A stretch of DNA of 64,000 nt, taken from the NCBI GenBank assembly GCA_024195265.1, contig JAJLRJ010000009.1, forward strand, positions 11,698,791-11,762,790. Reading direction: 5' to 3'. This stretch comes from Dendrophyllia cribrosa (Eukaryota; Cnidaria; Anthozoa; Scleractinia; Dendrophylliidae). How positions within the stretch are numbered: position 1 is the stretch's first letter; every line of letters starts with the position of its first letter. Positions 9,780-19,922 of the stretch are shown here, one piece after another. The notes below the pieces were generated by a model. It made no database searches. It saw only the letters and a list, made by a program, of their open reading frames with translations, and was not told the origin of the DNA. Made by a program: the position numbers and the translations under genes.

Positions 9780-12700
9780 TCGGTGAAGTAACACGTCTTC
9801 CGAACGTTTCATATTCACGAGTTGGCTCACAGGAACCTTTGATTTATCATGTGCAGGATCCTCATAAACAGGGCCACTAAAAAGGAAGACATTTTTCAAC
9901 ACCCATGTCGCATTTTTGGGTACGAAAATTGTGTCTTCGTGGAATCATTGAACTGGTAACTGCGGTATGTTATAATGTATTGGAGAAATTACAACATTGA
10001 GAAACAGACGGCATAAAAACTGTTAACATCAAACTTTTTAAACTTGCGGTAGATTGAATTAAATATAACTGAAAAAGGTGCAGATGGATACAAAAAAAAA
10101 CGTTGTTTTGGTTTTCAAAATAATTTTTTAGCGTGCAAATTGATCTTCATGGGGATGTTATTTGCTCTTTTGTGTTTGTTGTGAAGAGGTGAAACGTTTG
10201 TACGATACCTGTAGGATTTGATGGCAAGACGAAGGAAGTGCTGGTCCTACTAAAGGAAGGAATAAGCCATTTTCGTATTTAAAATTACGCTGAATTCAAA
10301 CACCAATGACACATTGATACAGGGTTAGACTCGACTGATGTAAAATATTCACAAATACCGGCAGAAGGTGCGTGAAATTTGAAAATTAAACAATAGACAG
10401 AGCTCTAAACAGGTCATCTTCCTGCCTGAATTTGTGAATTTATCACTTCAGATTGAGGCTAACCCTGTAAAAATGTGTCTTCAATGCTTTCATTCAGCGA
10501 CCATAGCGAATTCGAAACTGGACTATTGTGCGTTGTATGACAAAAGAACAAAACTCTGCATGTTTGCAGGCCTCTACGTACTTAACAATTTTGGATATAG
10601 AGGCATCGCTGAAAAGTCATGTAACAAGACAAACCGCTTTCAATTAAAAAATGCTGACGTCAGCATTTTTTTTAGGGTTAAGTAACCACTGAACGTCGTC
10701 ATATAAACAAAAGATGTGTTCAGAAAAGTACCATTTCCGTTTAGACACGAGCGAATGGCGCACAGATTTTATAAAGATACTTTTTTTATCAGTAAAACTC
10801 CACAAATAGCATGTAATTTTATGAAATTTTTTAGCAAAACTCTACAGATTGCCTATGTATTCGTTATTATTACCATTAGTATTATTAAATAACTTCATAG
10901 CCAAAAATAATTACGCAAGCCAGTGTTGTTTTTTTTTGCAAAAAAACTCAAGCTGTTGGTGGGGAAGACTGGAGCCGAGGAGGTCTGGGTTCTGGGTCTT
11001 CATGTTGAAATGACAGAAGTTGGAATGACGAGAAGTTTCGACTATAATTTATGTGTAACGATTTGAGTTAAAAAAAAATTGTATTTTGGAAAGTGGTCGC
11101 TCAGGGGAGGTGGTCGTTTAAAGGCCTGTTTACACATGCGATTTTTGATGCGATTTTTGTCGCGCTCTCCAATGCAACTTTTATCGCAAGAGTAAACTAG
11201 CGGCGATTTCTGTGCGATTTGGGTGCGACATTTGCTTTAATTTGCTGTGATTTCCCAAAAATCGCCGCCAAGTCGCCTGTGTAAACGGGCCTTAAGAGAG
11301 GTGGTCGCACAAGGAGGTTCGACTCTATTGCGAAAGTTTTCTTAATAATCAATTATTTGTCCTGCGTGCTGACGCCTTTTGCACAAATCCATTTTCTATC
11401 TTTTCTCCCTGTTTCCTCCGAAACTGATTGTTTTTTTCTTGTTTATTATTATTTTTTATTTTTCAGGGACTTGGAATCTATGGCCCTGCCTGCATCTGAA
11501 GTGCAGGTCGCTTTGCAGATTACTGACGGTGTGGCTTCCAGTGATAGCCCAGCACCGACGCGCCCTTATCAATCTGGTGTGCAACAAGTGTTGGAGGTGC
11601 TGAGAAGGAGAGCGCTCGCAAAGCCAGGTAAATATTCAAGCACAATTGCTTCTCCAGACTAGGCGACTGTTTGCGTGAACATCTACGAAATGTTGAAGGC
11701 AACGTTGAAGGAGCATGGAAGCCCGTCGCTCGACACTTTAAGGAGGCTCGCAACAGTTTTTTTTTTGCCGTGAGGTGTATGTTTTGAAATCAAAATTTTG
11801 CAGGAAAGACATGCTTTGATTGTTTTCATTCTTTACCAAATTTATGAAATGTGATCAAAGTTTTATGTTTCACCAGTTTCCAAGCGACGGTGGTTACCAT
11901 AGCAACACCAGAGTATTGCCTTTTGTTCTAGACAATGTTGTTTTTCTCAAATCTAGTCAGACTTTATAATGAAACTTTTAAATTTTGTAGTACTCACGTA
12001 TCACTAGCTGCAGACGAAGTTTGAAGAAAGACGGTTTTCAAGTGAATCAAAAGTATTTTGATATTCCCATATTTTTCTTCAACATCTTAAGGTGATTCCT
12101 CAGTATTGCACTGCGCATCCTGTACTGCGCATAACACACGTAATTCGCAACATCGGCAGCATTAAAACATGGCTACTTTTTTGGCCGGAAACCTCACCAG
12201 GCATAAAAATGGGCGCTTCATAAAATCATCAGTGAAAAAAAGAACTGAAATTTTGTTTCAAGATCTAGAGAGAAAAATAAAATGAAACGACAGTGTAAGC
12301 GCCCGCAAGGCCTGCAAGCTCGTTTGAAAATACGACTGTCTTTTTCTCTCTAACGAGCATGGTGACCTATATTTTTTATTGCATCATTTTGATGTTAAAT
12401 TAATGCTTTTTAAGTTAAAAAAGTTAAAAAAAAATTCCTCGACAGGAAAAAAAGATATCGCTAAAAACGTTCTCAAATCAGTTACTCGTGGGAGCAAATT
12501 GATGACCTTGAAAACATGGACGCGAGGAATGTTTTGAGTCCGTGTCATTTGAAGATGTGTGACTTTTTTATAACTTTTCTTTCAAAGTGTTCCCATATGG
12601 TGGAGACTTTAACCTGTCAAGTTTTTTTGAAGAATTGTAAACTTTGCTTTCACGGGTTACGGGGAAAGAAGCATGAACCGATCAAATAATGACGTGCGTG

Positions 12701-12870
12701 ATCCGTATTGCTATAGGCATAAATGGGGCAACATTGGTCCATATCTCTTTACCGAGCATGGTGACCCATCTTTCTTATTGAATTTTTCGAAACAACTTAT
12801 GGTAGGGAGCTGTTAGGGAAAATTTAAAAAAAATCGTTCGACAACTTTTATTTCTGAGGAATCACCTTAA

Positions 12871-12909
<39 letters not shown>

Positions 12910-15900
12910 ACAATGGCGAGCCGAATTATGTAATGAAACAATGAGTAGAGATCTGTATGAAAAGTTAATGATACTGTTTAATAATTCATAAACTCAGTTG
13001 ATTTGTATTGGTGTTTACAGAGGTGTACATGTGACTCAAATACCACCTATTGATTTGTCATAACTGTTATGAATTATTAATGAATTTTATAAGCAAATTT
13101 AAATTATGACTTTCTCTTTTCTGTTGAAACATCTTTGATGATAGCGGAGACTTGAAATCTTGCCGTGATCCAGCCTTCTTCTTTACCACCACAAATGTTT
13201 TTGATACCTCAAATTTATTGCAAAGTAAAGGACAATTATTATTTTAACGGCTGGCTGTTTTTTTAAAATAATATGTAAGGACATTTTGGAAATATATTGA
13301 TATCTTCACGATGAAGATAAATTTGATTATCTTCACATGTTGTGTCAAGACATGATTTTTCTCAGTGGGAGAAATCCTTGATTTCACTGAAGTTTATATA
13401 ATAATGTCTTTTATTATAATAATAATTAAATCTTATAGGGTATCGTTGTTGCGAACTTTTGTGCTTTAACTGAGACCACTTAGCATTCATTTGGATTAAA
13501 ATGTCGTCGCTTTTGCACGCATTGTGCGCCTATTTTATTAAGTGATTGAAACCCCGCTTAGCTATGCCTCGTGGTCTACTCTCTCTTCTCTTTAAATAGG
13601 TAATCCTAATCGTGGTATAATTGTGATTGTACGTTTTTGTTAGGATCAAAGTCTGCTGCTAAAAATAGTCGTCCAAGCAGCTCTAGCTCTGACAGTGAAA
13701 ATGCAGTTGCAAATGCAGGAGTGAGTCGTATTGGTATCTCGGTAGCCGAGGAGGTACAATCCAAGGAGGCACGTGACAGGTATATTCCAACCTTCTGTTA
13801 TCATATGGCGTTTACAGTCCTCTGCTCAGTCAGACCTTAAAAAGTGCTACTATGATCAAAATTTTGCCTTCCCTTTTCTCTTCAGTTTTGGAAACTAGAA
13901 GTGCTGACCACTTCCCATGTTAAATTTTAGGTTCAAATTCCAACGGGAAGACCAGTTATTTCAAACGTAAAGTTCAGCTTCGGCTTGCCGCCCGGCATTA
14001 CTTGCTTCAAATGACCAAAAAGATCCAGGGTCTGTTTCATTTATGGAAAGCCTGATCTCAAATAGACAACGCCTCTTTTATTTTAGTGGTTCTGGGGCCG
14101 CTTTGCATTGAAGATGTTTTCAAAACATGCAAGAAGAAACTCACACGTGAGACCGCTTTCTAGAATAATTGCAGGCTCAAGTTTTGCGAACTGAGTTATG
14201 GCGGACGGGATTACGATGGTTTTCAGCCAGCTATTTCCAGACTCAGTTAGCTTCGAGTGTAGCGAGCAGCAGTACCATAAAACTCAGATATCGGTTTGAT
14301 TCTCGACGTAAGTTAGTCGAAGATTTTGCCTCGCTTTCGTGCTGTTCAACAGCACAGCTGACCATTGCAACGCTGGAATGAGCTCTTCACTTGACATAGG
14401 CCTGACGTGTTCGTGTAGGACATGTTTTTGGTGAGTATAATTTGTACTGCTTTGCTACCGTAAACCGAATCACGAGTTGAGCCGATTTGCTCTGATTTGT
14501 GACAAACAAACTGAACTTAGCGAATGTGCTCGGTGACCGGCACCGCGGCAGAACGCACTGCGCATGAGTAGAAAACTGAGCATCCGGTGAATTACGCATT
14601 TCCGGTGACATACTGTAATCCCATGTAAATGTTGTAGTTAATTTTTTTATCTCAGGTAATTTTTATTTTTCCATTGTTTTTGGGTATAGTAATATATGCT
14701 GATGAATTTGAAACAAAGGAAAAACAAAAATTACCTGAAATAAAAAATGAACTACAACATAAACAACATAAAACTCCCGTACCGCGAAGTTTGAAAACAA
14801 AAAGTAAGAGTTATAAAACAAAGGTAGAGAAAAAGTTTGTTTCGTTGAAAAGTTTTTTCATCGTTCAAGTTTCAAGCGTTTGCACCAAGGGGTTTGGTGT
14901 TTGCACCAACAACGAAATATGAACAAATAATTTTTGCATGGCAGTTTTTCACAAAAAACAAGTCTTCACCCCATCTCGAAATGTATTCATGCAAGAACCG
15001 ATCGTGTACGTACCATAATTTTCTTCGGTTTTGGTCCTTTCATCATTGCGTCTAGAAAATCTAGGTCTGTTGGTTCATGCAGAAGTGTTGTTTTATGCTG
15101 TTCGCATCGATGTTGACTGGTAGTTTAACGGATCGGAAGTGCTTGAAGTTTACGCATGCGCAAACGTTCTGCCGCGGTGTCTCGGTGACCAATGTGTCAA
15201 ACGACCCATTGTGGTCGCAGAAAATCTAACTGCCGGAGCGAATGCGCTTGGTGGCCAATGTGCCAAACGACCCATTGTGGTCGTAGAAAAACGAACTGAG
15301 CGAATGCGCTTGGTGGCCAATGTGCCAAACGACCCATTGTGGTCGCAAACAAACCGAACTGACCGAATGCGCTCGGTGGCCAATGCGCCAAATGTGTGTC
15401 ATTGTTCTTCTTCTTGTACGCGTTAGTTTATTTGGCCTACATATTTCGACTACTAATACCTAAATCAAAAGACACCGAAGACTTACTGCATCTGCTAATG
15501 AACACATTTCTTTTCTCTTTACTACAATCAATTTTGGACATTACTACCGGATATTTTTTTTGGCAATTAAGAAATATGATGCTTTATACCTAGACCATCT
15601 ACTCGCAGCACTTTACCTTCCATTAGGAACCACTAGTTTATAGTTCTAAATTATAGCGATTTGAATGAATTAAAGTAAAAATGTCGAAAAGAAAAAGAAA
15701 AATTTTCGTCGTAGTAGCACTTCAAGTTACTGAATATGTGGGAATTCTATGAAACAGACATCGCACTGACTTGCCTATTAATTTTAAGGGCTAGACTAAT
15801 ATTAGTCTCTTAGTTCTCTCAGAGTAATCGACCAATTAAAACACGCGAAGAGAAGTTAGCAACGTAGTTTCGAATTTCCCAATGAACTTGGCAACCGGCG

Positions 15901-17313
15901 CGACCAAAGTAAGCTGAAATCCACTGTAATTGCATTTTTCTTTTTCTGATAGAAAAAACAATTGTCGCTAAAACGGCACCGCTTGTTTATGAAAGGGAAA
16001 ATTGCATCTCCGAGAAAAATGTGACTGTTAGTCTATTATTGAAGGGCAAAATTTTGTGTGAGCTTACAGGGTATTAACTGCTGGTTTTAATTGGGCAAGT
16101 AATATTCCTCAGGCTTCTTCAGGGATCGGAGATATTATTTCGGAAATTACTCAGAAACCAGATTAGTTCAAGTTATGCATATTTACGTCAGACTAGTTCA
16201 TCCTCGTGTTCGAAGTGGAAACCTCAAAGGAACAGAGCTGAAAAGCTTACCCACTCATTCACAACGTGAACTTGTCAATGGTTTGCGAGGAATTTCGCAC
16301 AAACGAGGCTTGGTGGTAAATTTTGAGCTGATGACGTCACGTGCATGAGGCCCATTGTTCAGGGTCAAGCCCAAATCATACCGTCCAGAAGGACGTCGGA
16401 CACCTTATTGAGACTTATAAAACAAAGTAACTGGTTAGCTTTCAGTTGAGGTTAGGTTGTGCCTAAATCATACCTTCCAGAAAGACGTCGGACACCTTAT
16501 TGAGACTTATATAACTATATTTTTAAGTGTAAAAAAGAAAATCTAAAATCCCCACTTAGGATTGAACCTGTGACCTCAGCTAGGCTTAGGCTTACATAGC
16601 CTACCGTACCACCACCTAGCTTTTCGGGTTGCTTAATCCTAAATTTAACTATATAAACTGCTACCCCCAACCTCAACTGAAAGCTAACCAGTTACTCCGT
16701 TATATGAGTCTCAATAAGGTGTCCGACGTCCTTCTGGGCAGTATGATTTGGGCTTGACCCTGATCAAAGTCATCTCTCATGAGACCGGTTTTCACTTGAG
16801 TGTGGTAAAACCAAAGTAATCACTCTGGCCAATCAAAACAGACACAGATAATCCAATGAACCAATGAGAACTCGAAGCAAATACATGCACACGTACATGA
16901 AAACCGCTCTATGACAGGATGAATTACTGTATTGAAAAGTAAGAAATAATGGGAATTTAACACAAATAACGACAGTATTTTTTTTTTTTCAGGCAACCCG
17001 GGTCAAAGCCAACAAACCAAATGACGACTTTTCGTTAAACGATACGTCGGTTGTTGTGAGCACAATTAACGGGGATGATATTTCACTCAACGCATCCAGT
17101 ATTTCGAGGTCATCCCCGGTCGGAGCATTGGGCTCTCGTTCTTCAGGAGCGGATTATCAGGGGCAGGTATCGCAGGCTCACTTACTAGAGCAGTTAATTG
17201 GAATGCAGAATGCTATTGAGTCGATGGAAACGCCCATGGAACACAACGAAGAGACAATGTCTGTTTTTATGAACATGCTTGAAGCCGACGCGGGACTGGG
17301 AGGCGAGTTTTAA
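5818..17313 (+). CDS. BMAL1/CYCLE-like bHLH-PAS clock gene, 3' portion
   Basis: Five exons on the + strand (5818-6022, 7809-8061, 11467-11627, 13644-13779, 16993-17313) give PAS-B, a linker and the C-terminal activation tail of a BMAL1 (ARNTL/CYCLE) homologue. In animals this protein pairs with CLOCK in the nucleus, binds E-boxes and drives the circadian feedback loop; its tail contacts CRY and CBP. Evidence is the PAS-B blocks, the linker motif RIGISVAEEV (compare GKIGRMIAEEI in BMAL1) and the tail MSVFMNMLEADAGLGGEF before the stop. bHLH and PAS-A exons are absent because the palindrome mirror occupies their place. Two one-base deletions break exon 7809-8061. The splice phase between 13779 and 16993 does not fit, so a small exon is missed or another indel exists. 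Confidence 0.9.
7809..8061 (+). pseudogene. BMAL1-like PAS-B exon with two 1-nt deletions
   Basis: This is the mirror of 1783-2037 but 253 nt instead of 255. Near 7835 the left arm has five C (TCTCCCCCAGG) where this arm has four. Near 7980 the left arm has four C (GTTCCCCTG) where this arm has three, which brings a TGA into frame. The splice acceptor (TCTTACAG) and donor (GTGAGT) are intact. Both lesions lie in C runs, so consensus error is as likely as true decay. This copy is the one linked to the downstream exons. Confidence 0.85.
8055..8700. mobile_element. Mirror of the 1144-1790 element
   Basis: Right-arm counterpart of the element with GCTCGAAATTAAC-type ends. It lies in the intron directly after the donor at 8062. 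Confidence 0.4.
8763..9424. mobile_element. Mirror of the 420-1083 foldback element
   Basis: Right-arm counterpart with ends ACAGACGAGCAAGTTTTC and GAAAACTTGCTCGTCTGT. It is part of the large intron before exon 11467. Confidence 0.6.
9845..11118 (+). other. Single-copy AT-rich intron
   Basis: First non-palindromic sequence of the window. It is intron of the BMAL1-like gene with no convincing exon. A 252-nt ORF at 10434 has no recognisable feature. The only notable site is the palindrome at 10646-10671. Confidence 0.6.
10646..10671. promoter_or_regulatory. 26-bp perfect palindrome containing a CRE-type MARE
   Basis: The core TGCTGACGTCAGCA is exactly the 14-bp CRE-type Maf recognition element, with the CRE TGACGTCA in the middle. 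It is extended on both sides by six A or T to a perfect 26-bp palindrome. It lies in the intron of a clock gene, where bZIP factors are known regulators in other animals. Function is inference; it could also be the core of a degraded foldback element. Confidence 0.4.
11122..11292. mobile_element. MITE, TAA target duplication (Harbinger-like)
   Basis: 171 bp with inverted ends AGGCCTGTTTACACATGCG and CGCCTGTGTAAACGGGCCT, flanked by TAA at 11119-11121 and 11293-11295. A 3-bp TWA duplication and ends starting AGGCC fit PIF/Harbinger-type elements. It shares this style with 25722-25989. Confidence 0.8.
11467..11627 (+). CDS. BMAL1-like exon, post-PAS linker
   Basis: Acceptor TTTTATTTTTCAG ends at 11466 and donor GTAAAT starts at 11628. 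The exon continues the frame of exon 7809-8061 (phase 2 in, phase 1 out) with DLESMALPASEVQVALQITD and PYQSGVQQVLEVLRRRALAK. The segment corresponds to the variable linker after PAS-B in BMAL1 proteins. It is single copy, outside the palindrome. Confidence 0.75.
11740..12086. mobile_element. One-ended relative of the 41570-42112 element
   Basis: Begins GGAGGCTCGCAACAG and shares GTGAGGTGTATGTTTTGAAA, then AGACATGCTTTGATTG, and later ATCACTAGCTGCAGACGAAG with the element at 41570-42112. The right terminal repeat is missing; the copy ends where the TTAA element at 12091 begins. Confidence 0.6.
12091..12866. mobile_element. TTAA-flanked DNA element, GGTGATTCCTCAG ends
   Basis: The ends GGTGATTCCTCAG and CTGAGGAATCACC are perfect 13-bp inverted repeats, flanked by TTAA at 12087-12090 and 12867-12870. 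The 776-bp interior has no transposase. It contains two diverged copies of CGAGCATGGTGACC. TTAA duplications point to piggyBac- or Kolobok-type mobilisation. Confidence 0.75.
12871..13643 (+). other. AT-rich intron
   Basis: Intron of the BMAL1-like gene. I see no exon, RNA gene or clear element in it. Confidence 0.5.
13644..13779 (+). CDS. BMAL1-like exon with the AEEI-type motif
   Basis: Acceptor TTTTTGTTAG ends at 13643 and donor GTATAT starts at 13780; phase 1 in, phase 2 out. It encodes a Ser-rich stretch (SRPSSSSSDSENA) followed by VSRIGISVAEEVQSKEARD. The RIGxxxAEE core matches the GKIGRMIAEEI block found after the linker in BMAL1, which makes the assignment firm. The following exon starts in phase 0, so the reading frame across the next intron is unresolved. 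Confidence 0.8.
14536..15185. mobile_element. Composite element bounded by inverted GCGGCAGAACG
   Basis: CACCGCGGCAGAACG with GCGCATGAG (14539-14570) is inverted relative to CGCATGCGC with CGTTCTGCCGCGGTG (15152-15181). Inside, 14631-14763 forms a second hairpin whose arms contain TGTTGTAGTT and CAGGTAATTTTT. No coding capacity. It lies in the intron of the BMAL1-like gene. Confidence 0.55.
15191..15395 (+). repeat. Tandem repeat, 62-66 bp period, about 3.3 copies
   Basis: AATGCGCTTGGTGGCCAATG recurs at 15241, 15303 and 15365 (period 62), each followed by CCAAACGACCCATTGTGGTC. The first partial copy at 15191 is spaced 66 bp. The array is open in several frames, which creates ORFs on both strands that I do not regard as genes. 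Confidence 0.85.
15430..16358 (+). other. Intron without recognised features
   Basis: AT-rich intron sequence. The missing small exon needed to reconcile the splice phases of 13779 and 16993 could lie here, but I cannot identify it. Confidence 0.4.
16359..16763. mobile_element. Foldback element with tRNA-like insert
   Basis: The ends TCAGGGTCAAGCCCAAATC and GATTTGGGCTTGACCCTGA are inverted. A subterminal block (GACGTCGGACACCTTATTGA) occurs twice in direct orientation on the left and once inverted on the right. Between them, 16554-16620 on the minus strand resembles a tRNA-type promoter, with a B-box-like GGTTCAATCC. It may be a foldback DNA element or a SINE-derived composite. Confidence 0.65.
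16993..17313 (+). CDS. BMAL1-like terminal exon, activation tail
   Basis: Acceptor TTTTTTTTTTCAG ends at 16992; the exon is open to the TAA at 17311-17313. It starts ATRVKANKPNDDFSLNDTSV and ends HNEETMSVFMNMLEADAGLG then GEF. The LEADAGLGG block is the most conserved part of the BMAL1 transactivation domain, the contact surface for CRY and CBP. The protein stops two residues after LGG, so the extension seen after it in vertebrates is missing. The first codon is in phase 0 while exon 13779 leaves phase 2. Confidence 0.88.
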   Translation, partial: ATRVKANKPNDDFSLNDTSVVVSTINGDDISLNASSISRSSPVGALGSRSSGADYQGQVSQAHLLEQLIGMQNAIESMETPMEHNEETMSVFMNMLEADAGLGGEF

Positions 17314-17496
17314 AACTGTATAACAAAGGATATTGTGTTTAGCTGATTGAAAAATGACCCCAATGAATGGAACGTCTTGAAAGACAGTGATGTTTTACTA
17401 GGTCAGATTCATTCACACAGGAAAGTTTTGATAACTGAAACGTGAAATCAGCTTTGGTTTGGGGTCAGCGTCCACTCAAAATATGGACCAACTGTA

Positions 17497-17780
17497 CTGT
17501 CACCAGTCCCCTATTTTCCCGTGTTTTCGTCGAGATCGACCATTGACAGTCACGGCGTGTTTAAAACTGGGGAGAGTACAAAAACTGCTCAGGGGTGGGA
17601 GCGGGGAAGGGAGGAGGCCCCCCACCCCACACTAACGTCACTTTCACCCACCCCACCTCCTGAGCAGTTTTTGTTTTTTCCCCAGTTGTAATCGCACCGT
17701 GACATTAAAGATGGCAGCTAAACGAACTAAACTATCGAACTGGATAAACACCCGGGAAAATAGGGTACTGTGGACAGTCG
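17497..17780. mobile_element. MITE in the BMAL1-like 3' region
   Basis: The left arm (CTATTTTCCCGTGTTTTCG, CACGGCG, ACTGGGGAGAG, AAAACTGCTCAGG) is matched in inverse order on the right (CCTGAGCAGTTTTTG, CCCCAGTTG, GGGAAAATAGGG). It is about 280 bp and starts some 180 bp after the stop codon, so it is probably transcribed in the 3' UTR. Confidence 0.65.
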
Positions 17781-17829
17781 ATGGACTAACCGCTTCAACT
17801 CTTGTTTAATATGTAAATATGTAGTAAAC

Positions 17830-17843
17830 AATAAAAGAATAAA
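17830..17843 (+). terminator. Candidate polyadenylation signals
   Basis: Two AATAAA hexamers (17830-17835 and 17838-17843) lie about 520 bp after the stop codon of the BMAL1-like gene, beyond the MITE. Their use is inference. Confidence 0.4.
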
Positions 17844-17999
17844 ACACAAGGCAAGTAAATAATGTTGAGGATTGAAAATTGTAGGATTTGTTGTAGAACG
17901 GAGTTGTTACTCAAGCTGGATCGATCCCACAGAATATTTAAATCTAAAGAATAAAAATGGTTGATTGCTGATGTATGAGAAAACACGTTCAGTAAAATC

Positions 18000-18660
18000 G
18001 CAGGAAATTTAGCGCATTATGAAATGTTCAAAGAAATGCTCGAGCTATGATTGGTCAATTCAAGTTCAATATATTTCAATAAAGCACGCGTTTACGTCGC
18101 GCTCGTGCCTTATCGAGTTTTATAAAATGGTCAAGGAAATGCGCGCGCTATGATTGGTTAAATCGAGTTCATTATAACTCGATAAAGCACGCGCGTGGCA
18201 TAAGGTTCATAATAACCGTTTTATTTTATAAAAGAAATAAAAAAACTTGTTCCTCGTGCATTGTTGAGTTATATAAGCACTTGGGAATTTTTAAGATTAC
18301 TCGAGAAGTGCGAGAAGCACTCGCCTTTGGCTCGTGCTTCTCTGCACTTCTCTAGTGTTCTTAAAAATTCCCGCGTGCCGCTTATATAACTCAATAATGC
18401 ACTAGACGCGTTTTTTATTTCTTAAATAATGCACGTAGTCTGCGTATGAACGCGCGCAAATCGTGAGACATTTTATAAAGGAAAGAGTAAACTTGTTCCT
18501 CGCGCATTTTTTAGTTACAGGAGCACTTGGAAATTGTAAAAAACACTCGAGAAATGCGAGAAGCGCTCGTCTGTGGTTCTTGCTTCCCTAAGCACTTCTC
18601 TCGTGTTTTTTAAAATTCCGCGTGTTTTTATAACTCAACCATTAACTCGGTCGCGTTTAC
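18000..18660. repeat. Diverged inverted and direct repeats, GC-rich blocks
   Basis: Two copies of a GAAATGC, GCTATGATTGGT, GATAAAGCACGCG block (18032-18095 and 18135-18195) are followed by two hairpin-like modules. These have arms reading CTTGTTCCTCGTGCATT, GAGTTATATAAGCAC and GAGAAGTGCGAGAAGC (18245-18420 and 18490-18650). No ORF. Confidence 0.55.
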
Positions 18661-18744
18661 TATTCTCAATAACTTTCGGTAAAATCTTAGATACGCTTTT
18701 GTTAAAGTGCATATAACCTATAATTTTGTATTTTAAAGAGGAAG

Positions 18745-19155
18745 GGAATTACATAGCGCACATATAACATGTCTCATGGCGCTTTACATACACTTACGAG
18801 AATGAGATCGAACGTCAGCTTATGAAGGCGCCTCAGGCAGCCGCTATCGGTCCATTGTTGATCTCATCTCTCCCACCCCACCCATGAACAATGTATGGCA
18901 CTGAGGGTGGTCACACCCAGGGTTTTGTTACGTCCTCAGTGGTTCTTTTACGTCCCCAACGGAGACGGGACCGCCATTTCTACGTGGTCATCAGAGCCAC
19001 GTGAAGGTCTATCCATTTGCAGATGTCATAGCAAAGGCAGCACCTTCGTCCTCACTTACTTTAAGACCCTGACTGTTGGTCCGGCCGGGATTCGAATGGC
19101 CCGCAACCTCCCGCTCTGGCACTCTATCAACTTTGCAAATGCCGATTCTGAGTCA
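18745..19155 (-). mobile_element. tRNA-derived SINE-like element
   Basis: On the minus strand, about 19075-19145 reads as a tRNA-like head, with AGTTGATAGAGTGCCAG (A-box region) and CATTCGAATCCC (B-box region). The tail 18745-18850 (CTCATGGCGCTTTACATACA) recurs at 58985-59090. This arrangement, a tRNA-like head plus a shared tail, is typical of SINEs. Confidence 0.6.
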
Positions 19156-19169
19156 AGTGCATAAATTTT

Positions 19170-19920
19170 AATAACATTTCAAAATTGTTTTGTTTTTGTT
19201 GTATTTTAACACCTTAAAACTTCACTCGAAATTTTCTCGAAAACGCTTCCATAGAAATTTGTAAAATTTTGTAGACCTTAGGACAAGTACGTCAGGTCGA
19301 AGATCCAGAGAGCGTTTTCCAAAATTATCTCTTGATGACAAGTAATTCGGTATTAAGTAAAACAGGGACTGACGTCATAACGTTGCTTTGGCAACTCCGA
19401 TTTCCATAAAACTTACTTCATCTGAAACTTTAATCTTTCTCTAGTACAGCTGTGGCAATCGATTTTCCGTTGGATCGTTTGTGGTGGTACACAAGTTTCT
19501 CAAAGCTAAACGGTATCGTCACTCGAAAACCCAGTCGAGCCACCTTAAGAGAACGGCTTGCGAAGTCCCGCAGTCCGCAGTCGTTCTAGCACAGTCATGA
19601 AAATAAGCAGCAATCAATGAAATAGGGATGATATCTGTTTACAAACATTCTTTTTGGTATTCAAATGTGCCAACTACTGGAACAAAAGAACCCTTTGTTT
19701 CGGCAGCCAATAAGGCTCTGGTTGGTACATTAATAACAATTGGTGACGTCATTGATATCTTCCCTATACACTACATAACAGAAACTTTTGAATCACATCT
19801 GAAAGGTCAATTTTGAATTTTTGGTTTTGAGACGGCCTGACGAACTATTAATCCATCCTGCTAAACCTGTGCACGTTTTCTAAAATATTTTGTACATTGA
19901 AACATGAGTAATTGCTTCCA
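19170..19920. other. Intergenic, no clear feature
   Basis: Contains a 186-nt ORF at 19628 of no recognisable kind and an isolated GAGCCACCTTAA motif (19540) identical to the end of the 39750-40068 element, but without a partner. Confidence 0.4.
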
Positions 19921-19922
19921 CG

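Larger units (their letters stand above)
1..9844. repeat. Giant palindrome, arms about 4.9 kb
   Basis: The first bases of the window are the reverse complement of the bases ending at 9844, and the match continues inwards to about 4924. The arms are nearly identical. Most differences I checked are one-base changes in homopolymer runs; for example the G run at 3188-3193 has 5 bases against 4 in the mirror, and the T run near 2686 has 5 against 4. The left end coincides with the window edge, so the arm may extend further. Either this is a real inverted duplication or a fold-back assembly or read artefact. The homopolymer pattern and the loss of upstream BMAL1 exons favour the artefact. Confidence 0.95.

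Noticed and set aside
15139..15426. Overlapping 64- to 95-codon ORFs on both strands
   Set aside because: They result from the 62-bp tandem repeat being open in several frames.
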